Shown here: one piece after another, positions 25,731 to 34,434 of the stretch
Layout of the letters: every line of letters starts with the position of its first letter
Numbering within the stretch: the stretch's first letter is position 1
NCBI RefSeq assembly: GCF_030053155.1
Contig: NZ_CP125643.1
Coordinates: 1 to 64,000 of the forward strand
DNA length: 64,000 nucleotides
Reading direction: 5' to 3'
Source of the DNA: Rhizobium sp. BT03
GTDB lineage: Bacteria > Pseudomonadota > Alphaproteobacteria > Rhizobiales > Rhizobiaceae
The notes under the pieces: generated by a model
Told to the model about the DNA's origin: nothing
The model's database searches: none
Seen by the model: the letters and a program-made list of their open reading frames with translations, nothing else
Position numbers and translations under genes: made by a program

Positions 25731-26723
25731 TCACGTGCCCTCGCCGACCGCCAGACCGGCAATCGAACGGTATTGGGCAACCCCTTCTGGCGCCAACTCT
25801 TTGATAAGAGCCATGAAGTCCTTCGAGACAAGTCGCTGCGCGCGCTCCAGGAGGGCTGGCAGCGGGCTCGCGGGCTCATTCACCTGGTACCAGTGGCAAA
25901 TGCGGCCAAGAATTTCGACAACGTCATCGCGGTTGCGGATCACTTCGGGGTAAGAGGCCTTGCTAGAGTCTGGCAATGGAGATGCCGGGGCTGCAGGCTG
26001 GGCCCTTTTCCGATGGGCGTCGACCAGATCCTTGGCCTGGGTGAGTAGCACTATCAGAGGGTCGAATCGAACGGCCTCGTCACTCGCGACGTGCTGCCGA
26101 ACACTCGCGTCTAGATGGGTGGCGGCTGCCAGGCTGGCGTGGAGACCAGTGCTGATCTGCTCGAGCTGCAGTGGATCGGTGTCGATGAAGGCGTGCTCGA
26201 TGGTCGAACGATCAATTTCCGTAGATTGGGACCGTAGCGCACCAGCCCAATCGCGGAGCGTGAAAGTCCCGAATTGCCTGGAGGAGGTGAGTGGGACTTG
26301 GCGTATTTCTGCCAAGAGCCCGGAGAGATCGCAGAGGCTCGCTAGAGCGTTGAGGCGAACGGTCTGATCTTCGTCATCTTCTGGATCCGGTCGCGGATGT
26401 AGCTCTGACCAGTAGAGCTCGACATAGGCCGCGAGCAGCTCAAGCCCCCGACTTAGACCAGAGAAGCCGAACTGACTGAGGGCGGATCGTGTGAGCAAGA
26501 TTCCGACTCTTAGATCCTTAGTGCGGGCAGAAAGGTCGAGGCCAAGCCGCCACACCTCTGTCCAATCGGGAGCCTCCTCGGTGGCGATGGAGTCGCCTAT
26601 CTGCTGGTGCGGCTTGCCATGCGACGCTATCTCCAGCTCCAGGAAGCTCAAATCGTAATCGAGAGCATCCCCGCATGCGTTGCCGTCGCTGATCGGTTTT
26701 AATAGATGATCTGCATCGAGCAT
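25731..26723 (-). CDS. tssA: Type VI secretion protein TssA (ImpA-type)
   Basis: First gene of the minus-strand T6SS operon, 330 aa. TssA proteins coordinate baseplate docking and tube/sheath growth. The ImpA N-terminal domain shows L-x-P-I-S-x-x-x-x-C-G-D-x-L-x-Y-D, then W-x-E-V, R-T-K-D-L-R-V-G-I-L-L-T-R-S-A-L, and Y-W-S-E-L-H-P-R-P-D-P-E-D-D-E-D. The C-terminal A-I/V-x-x-L-x-R-I-C-x-W-Y is present (E-I-L-G-R-I-C-H-W-Y). The ATG before L-D-A-D-H-L-L was chosen; 18 extra codons upstream have no similarity. Confidence 0.9.
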   Translation of the reverse strand: MLDADHLLKPISDGNACGDALDYDLSFLELEIASHGKPHQQIGDSIATEEAPDWTEVWRLGLDLSARTKDLRVGILLTRSALSQFGFSGLSRGLELLAAYVELYWSELHPRPDPEDDEDQTVRLNALASLCDLSGLLAEIRQVPLTSSRQFGTFTLRDWAGALRSQSTEIDRSTIEHAFIDTDPLQLEQISTGLHASLAAATHLDASVRQHVASDEAVRFDPLIVLLTQAKDLVDAHRKRAQPAAPASPLPDSSKASYPEVIRNRDDVVEILGRICHWYQVNEPASPLPALLERAQRLVSKDFMALIKELAPEGVAQYRSIAGLAVGEGT

Positions 26724-26859
26724 GACCCAAATCCCAGTTTTCCCGACATAAAAGATCGTCGCGCCTCTGTTTCTCAATGTTTAGCAATGAGCAGACGCGA
26801 TTGCTCATGCACAATCGACATTCGTATATGTCGTGAATGCTTGGGGCGTGAATGCCGCC

Positions 26860-27322
26860 GCTTCGGATCTTGACGCAGCTATGTGCTGCTCAGGCGCGAG
26901 GGACACCTTGTGAACAACAAGAAGCTCTTCCGGGTCCATCGGGAGGAGAAGCTCACGATGCGCAAGCGCCGTGGCCGGAAACGAGCGAAAGGCAAGCGTT
27001 GGTGTTGATCCCGCTGGCTGCCAATGATCGTTGGCGCGGGTTCAGGCTTCTGATGGTCGTGAGGAAAGCCGGACTCTCGTCGCCGATACTTCGCTCTCCG
27101 GCCTGCGGTCGCCTGTGGACTGGATCGGGTTATCGAGGAGCGTGGCAAGCCAAGCACTCTGGCCTCGGCTAACTAACCCTGCAGAGTTCGCCCAGATCGG
27201 CAACCCGCGACGTGATGCAGTGCTGCGCAGCCGGAATGGTCTCCGCACCTAAACCCGCCGATGCCGCCGCAGATGCGCAACCCACCGCTGGAGCGAACCC
27301 CAAACTGGATAAACTTGACGGT
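26860..27322 (+). pseudogene. Decayed IS3-family (IS407-like) transposase and right end
   Basis: Fragments in different frames match OrfB of the complete IS at 8.5-9.8 kb: the [11 protein letters not shown] region near 26890, R-E-E-K-L-T-M-R-K-R near 26945, A-D-T-S-L-S-G-L-R near 27095, and P-A-E-F-A-Q-I-G-N-P-R-R-D-A-V-L-R-S-R-N-G near 27185. The end CAAACTGGATAAACTTGACGG (27302-27322) resembles that IS's terminal repeat. The central catalytic part is deleted. It is a scar upstream of tssA. Confidence 0.7.
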
Positions 27323-28421
27323 ACAAGCTCAGCCAGATTGAATTGACATCGTCGGGCAGTCGTTGCAAAGGGCAACCTGCGGAGTACCGTTGCAAACGTG
27401 AGCCTGAAGGCCTCCAACTACGAAGTCTTCGCGCGGCCGCCTCCGCGCCAGTTGCTGCATAAGGTGGATGGCGTCCTCGGCGATCGCTCTTGGGGGTGTC
27501 GGCGCCATCGCGCGTGCAGCGACCCGGCGTCAGTGGTAGAACGGCTCGAGCACTTCAACGGCATTATATCTCCTGCGCTCCGCCGGACCGCCGCACGAGG
27601 CATATAGGGCGACAATCTGGATGAGATCCGTATTGACCGCATGTAACGATGCTCCCCGAGATTCGCACGTTGCCTCATTCATTTTGCTCCCAGTTGGAGC
27701 GAAGGAGTGGGGTGCGGAGATGGCGGGGTTTCGCAGCGGCCGGCCTCCTTCGTGAGCGCCATTGCCGTTTTCGACGGAAGTCGAAGGTTAATAACCATCG
27801 TCGCGGTATTTACTTTTGACAATGGGTGTGATGCGGCTTTGCGTGATCTTCTAAAAAGAATCGAGTCCCGCCGCCAATCCCCCGTTCTATCGCGCACCTA
27901 CCGCATCCCAACGTGACTGTCGACCCTGCTTCCATTAGTCGTGCAGGGCAACCACGCGGTCTCTCGTGCAGATCCCTGCGATTTCGAATTGACGGACACC
28001 GACCCCGTTTGACGGTCGTGGAGTGCACGCACTTAGTCACCCTAGCCGCCCGCGCACTGCAACCCCGCTGTAGCGATCCTTCTACCTCTATGCTAAAGAA
28101 AGTTTTGGAAAAACTTGCCTCGTCGCCATCGTTCGACGGCGGCCTTGGCGCCAATCTTGCGAGGAGCGGGCTGATGGTCGCAGCGGCATGCGAGCCGACA
28201 TTCTGCGCTCCCGACCGTCGAAGACGAGGTCGCTCTCGGCGTGTTAGTCAGCCGGAATGCGCCGGCCGTCGTGCCCCTAAATATCGATCTCGAGCCAGGT
28301 ATTGGCCTCCAGACTGAAGAAAAATTCGGCGCTCTCACATGCTCATGCAATCCCGTGGTGGACAACCAACGCACATGATGGTGCAGTTCCTAGGGAATGT
28401 GGTGATGAGTCATGAGCCGTC
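27323..28421. other. Region without a supported gene
   Basis: About 1.1 kb between the IS scar and the 3' end of the 62-aa-repeat gene. Several 60-130-codon frames overlap on both strands, none with convincing pattern or ribosome-binding site. It contains GCGACAATCTGGATGAGAT (27609-27627), whose exact reverse complement occurs upstream of effector copies 2 and 3. Confidence 0.4.
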
Positions 28422-31154
28422 CTATATCACCTTGAACGCTGCCCTCCTGGCTATCCGTTTCTTCGAGGCACCCACGATTATGGCGGCATCGGCGGCGCTG
28501 AGATCGGGATGGGCCGCCTTCAGTGCGTCTGCCCACGCCCCCTTGCTCTGCCCCGGCAGCTGCGGTGTCTGCCTAGCGATTTCGTCCAGCCTCGCCTGGT
28601 CCTGGGCCGACACCGTCTGGAACGCCGTCCTCACGGCGATATCGCGCCTTACGGCACCCACGACTATGGCGGCATCGGCGGCGCTGAGATCGGGATGGGC
28701 CGCCTTCAGCGCGTCCGCCCACGCCCCCTTGCTCTGCCCCGGCAGCTGCGGTGTCGCCGCCTTGATCTCGTCCAGCCTCGCCTGATCCTGGGCCGACACC
28801 GTCCGGAACGCCGCCCTCCTGGCGATATCGTCCCTAAAGGTGCCCAGGATGGTGGCGGCATCGGCGGCGCTGAGATCGGGATGGGCCGCCTTCAGCGCAT
28901 CGGCCCAGGCCGCATTGCTCCCCCCCTGCCGCGGTGTTGCCGCCGCGATTTCGTCCAGCCTCGCCTGGTCCTGGGCCGACACCGTCCGGAACGCCGCCCT
29001 TTTAGCAATATCCTGCTTTATGGCACCCACGATTACGGCGGCATCGGCGGCGCTGAGATCGGGATGGGCCGCCTTCAGCGCGTCCGCCCAGGCCGCATTG
29101 CTCTGCCCCGGCAGCTGCGGTGTCTGCCTAGCGAGTTCGTCCAGCCTCGCCTGGTCCTGGGCCGACACCGTCCGGAACGCCGCCCTCCTGGCGATTTCGT
29201 CCTTTGCGGCGCCCACGATGGTGGCGGCATCGGCGGCGCTGAGATCGGGATGGGCCGCCTTCAGCGCGTCCGCCCAGGCCGCATTGCTCCGCCCCTGCCG
29301 CGGTGTCACCGCCGCGATTTCGTCCAGCCTCGCCTGGTCCTGGGCCGACACCGTCCGGAACGCTGCCCTCACGGCGATATCGTCCTTTAAGGCGCCCACG
29401 ATTGTGGCGGCATCGGCGGCGCTGAGATCGGGATGGGCCGCCTTCAGCGCGTCCGCCCACGCCCCCTTGCTCTGCCTCGACTGTCGCGGTGTTTGCCTGG
29501 CGATTTCGTCCAGCCTCGCCTGATCCTGGGCCGACACCGTCTGAAAAGCCGCCCTCCTGGCGATAACCCGCTTTACGGCGCCCACGATGGCGGCGGCATC
29601 GGCGGCGCTGAGATCGGGATGGGCCGCCTTCAGTGCGTCCGCCCACGCCCCCTTGCTCTGCCCCTGTAGCTGCGGTGTCTGCCTGGCGATTTCGTCCAGC
29701 CTCGCGTGGTCCTGGGCCGACACCGTCTGGAACGCTGTCCTTTTAGCAATATCCTGCTTTACGGCATTCACGATTATGGCGGCATCGGCGGCGCTGAGAT
29801 CGGGATGGGCCGCCTTCAGCGCGTCCGCCCACGCCCCCTTGCTCTGCCCCGGCAGCCGCGGTGTCACCGCCGCGATTTCGTCCAGTCTCGCCTGGTCCTG
29901 GGCCGACACCGTCTGGAACGCGGCCCTTTTAGCAATATCCTGCTTTACGGCACCCACGATTATGGCGGCATCGGCGGCGCTGAGATCGGGATGGGCCGCC
30001 TTCAGCGCGTCCGCCCACGCCCCCTTGCTCTGCCCCGGTAGCTGCGGTGTCTGCCTGGCGATTTCGTCCAGCCTCGCCTGGTCCTGGGCCGACACCGTCC
30101 GGAACGCCGTCCTCCTTGCAATATCGTCCTTAAAAGAGCCCACGGTTATGGCGGCATCGGCGGCGCTGAGATCGGGATGGGCCGCCTTCAGCGCGTCCGC
30201 CCACGCCCCCTTGCTCTGCCCCGGCAGCTGCGGTGTCGCCGCCTTGATCTCGTCAAGCCTCGCCCGGTCCTGGGCCGACACCGTTCGATACGCCGCCCTC
30301 CTGGCGATAACCCGCTTTACGACGCCCACGATTACGGCGGCATCGGCGGCGCTGAGATTGGGATGGGCCGCCTTCAGCGCGTCCGCCCACGCCCCCTTGC
30401 TCTGCCTCGACTGCCGCGGTGTCTGCCTGGCGATTTCGTCCAGCCTCGCCTGGTCCTGGGCCGACACCGTCCGGAACGCCGCTCGATTGACGAGATCGCC
30501 CGTTGAGGCCCCCACGATTATGCCGGCATTCGCGGCGCTGAGATCAGGCGCCAACGCCAGCGGCCTTTGAGCATATAACGTCTGCCTGCGGCTGGGCCTG
30601 GGATCTGCGTCCTTCTCAGTAGTCCGCCTCTTGCGCCCGCCACCGGTCGGATCGCTGGGCTCCGCGGGCACCTCGGACATGGCCGAATGCTCCTCTCTTC
30701 CACCCGGCACCTCGGTGGGCCCGGCAACCGCTGAGGCTTCTAAATTCCCAAGGCCATGCAGCCCCCCGCGCTGAGGGCCAGTCTCCAGCGGCTGGCCCTC
30801 GACGAGGTGAATAGTGCGATCGGCATTATTGTATTCATCTGTTGTCCTCGTGAGGTTGAACGCGGTCTCTGCCGGGACGACCGGAACTCTCGTCAGTTCC
30901 GTCATGTCAGCCATCATTTGCGGGGTTTGTTCTTCAGGGCTTTGAAGCTCGGTCGGCGGGCTTGGCTGGTCGACGCTTAGCCTTTCCACGTAACGCAATA
31001 CCGAATTCTCTTGCCAGATGTCGTCCGAATTGAAGTTGTCGGCCACTTGATCGACACGCGCCACTGAAGACTGCGCTCTTTGATCCGCTGGGTGCCGGCC
31101 CTCATCCGGCCGCGAAGAGCCCTGCCCCTTAGTCCGAGGGTCCCTGTCAACCAT
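28422..31154 (-). CDS. Novel 62-aa-repeat protein with NLS-like segment, putative nuclear effector
   Basis: A 910-aa protein with two parts. Residues 1-204 are Ser/Pro/Glu-rich and look disordered, ending with a basic bipartite segment (R-K-R-R at 174-177, R-P-S-R-R at 186-190) like a nuclear localisation signal. Residues 205-910 are 11 tandem repeats of 61-62 aa plus a 26-aa partial repeat. Each reads L-S-A-A-D-A-A-x-I-V-G, a short variable patch, R-x-A-F-x-T-V-S-A-Q-D-Q-A-R-L-D-E-I, a second variable patch, then A-W-A-D-A-L-K-A-A-H-P-D. The pattern suggests an alpha-helical solenoid. There is no signal peptide. The GTG six bases upstream could also be the start. Placement between T6SS blocks and close to effectors suggests a secreted protein; the family is not recognised and the effector role is inference. 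Confidence 0.7.
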   Translation of the reverse strand: MVDRDPRTKGQGSSRPDEGRHPADQRAQSSVARVDQVADNFNSDDIWQENSVLRYVERLSVDQPSPPTELQSPEEQTPQMMADMTELTRVPVVPAETAFNLTRTTDEYNNADRTIHLVEGQPLETGPQRGGLHGLGNLEASAVAGPTEVPGGREEHSAMSEVPAEPSDPTGGGRKRRTTEKDADPRPSRRQTLYAQRPLALAPDLSAANAGIIVGASTGDLVNRAAFRTVSAQDQARLDEIARQTPRQSRQSKGAWADALKAAHPNLSAADAAVIVGVVKRVIARRAAYRTVSAQDRARLDEIKAATPQLPGQSKGAWADALKAAHPDLSAADAAITVGSFKDDIARRTAFRTVSAQDQARLDEIARQTPQLPGQSKGAWADALKAAHPDLSAADAAIIVGAVKQDIAKRAAFQTVSAQDQARLDEIAAVTPRLPGQSKGAWADALKAAHPDLSAADAAIIVNAVKQDIAKRTAFQTVSAQDHARLDEIARQTPQLQGQSKGAWADALKAAHPDLSAADAAAIVGAVKRVIARRAAFQTVSAQDQARLDEIARQTPRQSRQSKGAWADALKAAHPDLSAADAATIVGALKDDIAVRAAFRTVSAQDQARLDEIAAVTPRQGRSNAAWADALKAAHPDLSAADAATIVGAAKDEIARRAAFRTVSAQDQARLDELARQTPQLPGQSNAAWADALKAAHPDLSAADAAVIVGAIKQDIAKRAAFRTVSAQDQARLDEIAAATPRQGGSNAAWADALKAAHPDLSAADAATILGTFRDDIARRAAFRTVSAQDQARLDEIKAATPQLPGQSKGAWADALKAAHPDLSAADAAIVVGAVRRDIAVRTAFQTVSAQDQARLDEIARQTPQLPGQSKGAWADALKAAHPDLSAADAAIIVGASKKRIARRAAFKVI
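28425..30542 (-). repeat. Tandem coding repeat, 186-bp unit, 11.4 copies
   Basis: The 3' three-quarters of the gene is built from 186-bp units (183 bp in repeats 7 and 9). The units are near-identical at the DNA level except for two short patches, at codons 12-17 and about 38-49 of each unit. Because of this regularity the opposite strand also stays open over long stretches. Copy number may vary between strains by unequal crossing over. Confidence 0.95.
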
Positions 31155-31192
31155 GCTCACCCCCCTGGGATATGGCCTTCAGGAAACAAGGG

Positions 31193-31219
31193 GTCAGCTG
31201 TCGGGCACCGACTGCTGAC
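31193..31219. repeat. Inverted repeat upstream of the 62-aa-repeat gene
   Basis: GTCAGCTGTCGG and CCGACTGCTGAC form a hairpin with a 3-nt loop; 11 of 12 positions pair. It lies about 40 bp before the start codon of the repeat protein. It could be an operator or a leader hairpin. The GTCAGC ends recall the first half of a tts box, but the spacing to a TCG is wrong, so a TtsI site is not claimed. Confidence 0.5.
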
Positions 31220-31869
31220 GGAAGGTCAGAATTTATCAGGGGCTCAAGCGACTTAACCAGAGTGCAAGGGGCGCGACTGCGACCATCGACCGCTCCAGCT
31301 TGCCGAGCCTCGTTCGGACGCCGCTCAATCACCGTGGGTCCCGTTTTTTGCTGTTGTGGCATGGGGCGGCTCTGCGGAATCGAGCTCAGGTGACGGGAGG
31401 CCGGCAGATCCCGAAGACATGGCCAGGCCGTTGATAACTGGTAGCGTAAACGCATCATTGCAGCAGAACCTCAAAAACCACGGAGAAGAGCCCGCGATTC
31501 AAACTAGCGCAGTCCCGGTATTGGATTGCATGCACAGGTGATATGCTCGCATCCGGTTAGTGAGCGGCTATGGCGCAGCTCCTGCGTGAACCCATAACGA
31601 CAGCGGCGATCCTTCGAGAGATGCAGCGACGACCCGTTCTCCAGACCGGAGGTCCGTGCTTGATGTGGCGATCGGCTCGGATTGCTATCAACGCTGACGG
31701 CCGCCGGTGCCGCGCAAGCCGGTTACGACGAAACATCGACATGATCTCTTCTATGGTGGGATTGGCCCAACGATACCAGGGTAGTGGCAACTGTCGCCAA
31801 TTGCGGCGCCAGTGAGGTCGGCCTTCGTCTTCGAACTCCTTGCTGGCTTCCGCTAAACAACGCGGCCTT
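31220..31869. other. Upstream region without a supported gene
   Basis: No gene could be supported. Short frames on both strands lack recognisable motifs. This region should contain the promoter of the minus-strand repeat-protein gene; no clear tts box, nod box or sigma-54 motif was found by eye. Confidence 0.35.
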
Positions 31870-32420
31870 ATCACAAAAGGCTGGGAGATCTAACGATGAT
31901 CCCGGCATCCGGACTTCTGCGCATTGCCGGCCGGTAATAGCGCGAAAGACTTGCAGCAATCGCAGCGCCGGCGGCACCCGTGACTAGTATCCGCACTGCC
32001 TGGCCCGTAACAATGCGCTGTGACCAGCGGAAGCCGATCTCGTGGAAAGACAAGGCATGCTGCGGGCTGATATGATGAAAGACGCCGGCAATGGTGCGGC
32101 GGACCCGGGACCTGAAACCTCCCACCGAGTGGACGGCGACTTGGACGAATTCGCGGCTCGAATGCTTTACGTTCTCATGCGTAGCAAAGCTCTTGCCAAT
32201 CGCCATGAACGCCTCACCGCCCATCAGGCAGGTTGCGGTTCGATCCCTTTCGCCGTCGCGCGCCCTGCATGTATCGAAAGGCCTTTTCGGCCCCGTCCAG
32301 GCGGTAGACCGTCCGGATCCATTCTCGGTCGCTCACCGAGATGAAAACGGTCGATCTCCACCGTGCCATCTTGCATGTGCTCGCGCGCCAACATGAGGCG
32401 CAGCGCATATCCCATTCGCT
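31870..32420 (-). pseudogene. IS1595-family (ISXO2-like) transposase remnant
   Basis: Reading on the minus strand in more than one frame: M-G-Y-A-L-R-L-M-L-A-R-E-H-M-Q-D-G-T-V-E-I-D (near 32410-32350), then F-A-T-H-E-N-V-K-H-S-S-R-E-F-V-Q and R-S-R-V-R-R-T-I-A-G-V-F-H-H-I-S-P-Q-H-A. These are the zinc-ribbon-to-catalytic and C-terminal segments of ISXO2-like transposases. Frameshifts and deletions separate the pieces. More of the C-terminus may continue to about 31750. Confidence 0.65.
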
Positions 32421-33071
32421 AGCTATTGGGCATCACCAAATGTGGAAATGCCTATCTTCGCCGCATGAATGATCCATGCCGCCAGGCTGCTATCCCGCAC
32501 CTGGCGCGAACCGGGACTGCAACCGGTTCGTGGATCGTGTCCAGGAGGTGGTTGTCTAATCGCTAAACTGGTCGTCAAGGTGCTTTAGGGGCGGCGGCGC
32601 GTGAAGACGATGTTGGCGGCGGCACTGCCTCAGCGTATTCAGGAACATTTTCGACGAGGCAATGCGCATCACGTGTCACCTTGCCTGTTGCGCTGCTCTT
32701 TTGGCCCCGTACTTGCGGCGCCGGGTCTCAAGGCTTCCGGGCGGTCATTTGCGAGATTCATCCCGTACGAGTGACAGGACAGGCGAATTGGCGCGTTGTA
32801 GGTCAGTGTGAACATGAACGACCAATAAGGCTCTGAGGGCAACGGGCTACTGAGCGACAGTCTAGATGAGACCCCTTGCTTGTCGCGCTGCAAGGGGGCT
32901 CATGACCAATCCTGATGAGCTTCGGCGCTTGCATATCTGAGCTGTCCCGACACGCGATGCCCTTCTACCAGCGCATTGTTGGATATCAGATGTGCATGCA
33001 AGGGGGCAGTGAAGCTCTGCTACTTTTACGGAGAAAGCCGTTCTGTCAGGTGGACGCGAGGCGAGTCTTGA
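32421..33071. other. Intergenic region upstream of tssK
   Basis: No gene supported. It should hold the promoter of the plus-strand tssK-fha-tssL-tssM operon; no recognisable activator site was found by eye. A long minus-strand frame (32862-33821) is the antisense shadow of tssK. Confidence 0.4.
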
Positions 33072-34427
33072 ATGTCGTGGAATAATAGGGTCGTCTGGTC
33101 GGAGGGCTTGTTCCTCCGCCCGCAGCATTTTCAGCAGGCCGATCGTCACGTCGAACAGCTGGTGCGCAGCAGGACGGCGGTTTTGCATGGGTACGGGTGG
33201 GGTATCAGCGAGCTGCGGCTCAATCGAGAGCTGCTTGGTCTCGGTAAGATCGCCATCGAAGCGGCTCGCGGCGTCTTGGAGGACGGGATGCCCTTCAGTA
33301 TTCCTGACGAAGCCAACCAGCCAACTCCCTACGACGTTCCGCCGGATTTTCGAGATTCGCTTATTCACTTGGCGGTACCGTTTTATCAACCCGGCGCTCT
33401 TGAAACCGACGCGCAAGCGGGAATTGACGTACCTATCCGCTTCGCAGTCTCCACTGAGGATGTTGTCGACACCAACGCTGGCGAGCGAGGCAGCGCCTCC
33501 ATCGACGTAGCGAGGCTGGATTTTCGACTGCTGCCGGACGCGGCAGACCGGTCTGGCTACACTTGCATCCCAATCGCCCGTATCATAGAGGTCCGGGCCG
33601 ACCGACAGATCATTCTGGACGAAACGCACGTGCCGCCAACCCCCGACTGCGCCAGCTCCCGGGTCCTCTCGAACTACATCACTGAGATCACCGGCCTGCT
33701 TCACCATCGTGGTGAAGCTCTGGCCACTCGGGTCTCCCAGTCGGGAACGAACCGGGTTGCAGAGCTCGCGGACTTCCTTCTGCTGCAGGCGATCAATCGG
33801 TACGAGCCGTACTTCTGCCACCTGTCCAAGGCCGCCGTTGTAAATCCGGAATCGCTGTATGTTCTCATGCTCCAGTTGGCGGGTGAACTAGCCACGTTCG
33901 CCCGCGTCGATAAACGTGCCCCGACCCTTGGTGTTTACAAGCACGACTCTCTCGCGGAGGCGTTTTTGCCAGTGATACAGTCGATCCGGGCTTCGCTGGG
34001 TGCAGTGATTGAGCAGACTGCGGTCCCCGTACCGCTGCAGCGGCAAAAATACGGTGTCCATGTGGCTGAGGTGGCCGACCGCTCTCTCTTTACGACCTCG
34101 AGCTTCGTGCTGGCTGCTCGGGCTGATATTGAGGTCGAGCGCCTCCGGCGCGAGTTCCCGTCTCAGATTAAGATCGGCCCGGCGGAGAAAATCACGGAAC
34201 TCGTCAATGTCGCACTGCCCGGCATTATCATCAATCCCCTACCGGTCGCGCCGCGTCAGATCCCCTTCCATGTTGGATTCAGCTATTTCGAGATCGATCA
34301 AAATAGCCGCTTCTGGAAGGATATGCCCCAATCCGCCGGCTTGGCGCTGCACGTTGCTGGCGACTTCCCAAATCTCGAAATGGCTCTCTGGGCCATCCGA
34401 GCCGGACAGAACCCACATTTGAGTTAG
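33072..34427 (+). CDS. tssK: Type VI secretion baseplate protein TssK
   Basis: A 451-aa protein that links the baseplate to the TssL/TssM membrane complex. It begins with the TssK signature M-S-W-N-N-R-V-V-W-S-E-G-L-F-L-R-P-Q-H-F-Q-Q, then R-L-D-F-R-L-L-P, F-L-L-L-Q-A-I-N-R-Y-E-P, and near the end L-P-G-I-I-I-N-P-L-P-V-A-P-R-Q-I-P-F, Y-F-E-I-D. Length and start are as expected. First gene of the plus-strand T6SS operon. Confidence 0.95.
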   Translation: MSWNNRVVWSEGLFLRPQHFQQADRHVEQLVRSRTAVLHGYGWGISELRLNRELLGLGKIAIEAARGVLEDGMPFSIPDEANQPTPYDVPPDFRDSLIHLAVPFYQPGALETDAQAGIDVPIRFAVSTEDVVDTNAGERGSASIDVARLDFRLLPDAADRSGYTCIPIARIIEVRADRQIILDETHVPPTPDCASSRVLSNYITEITGLLHHRGEALATRVSQSGTNRVAELADFLLLQAINRYEPYFCHLSKAAVVNPESLYVLMLQLAGELATFARVDKRAPTLGVYKHDSLAEAFLPVIQSIRASLGAVIEQTAVPVPLQRQKYGVHVAEVADRSLFTTSSFVLAARADIEVERLRREFPSQIKIGPAEKITELVNVALPGIIINPLPVAPRQIPFHVGFSYFEIDQNSRFWKDMPQSAGLALHVAGDFPNLEMALWAIRAGQNPHLS

Positions 34428-34434
34428 CCCACCA

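Noticed and set aside
28425..30542. CRISPR-like periodicity
   Set aside because: The unit is 186 bp, codes in frame, and has no short repeat plus unique spacer pattern.
28425..30542. True TAL-effector repeats
   Set aside because: The unit is 62 aa rather than 33-35 aa, and there is no RVD-type pair flanked by the TAL consensus; the likeness is limited to a rough half-repeat rhythm.
28509..30570. Long plus-strand open frames (up to 327 codons) opposite the repeat protein
   Set aside because: They are antisense shadows kept open by the repeated 186-bp unit. The minus frame has a full gene structure and a non-repetitive N-terminal domain.
32862..33821. 319-codon minus-strand frame
   Set aside because: It lies antisense to tssK, which has clear family similarity.
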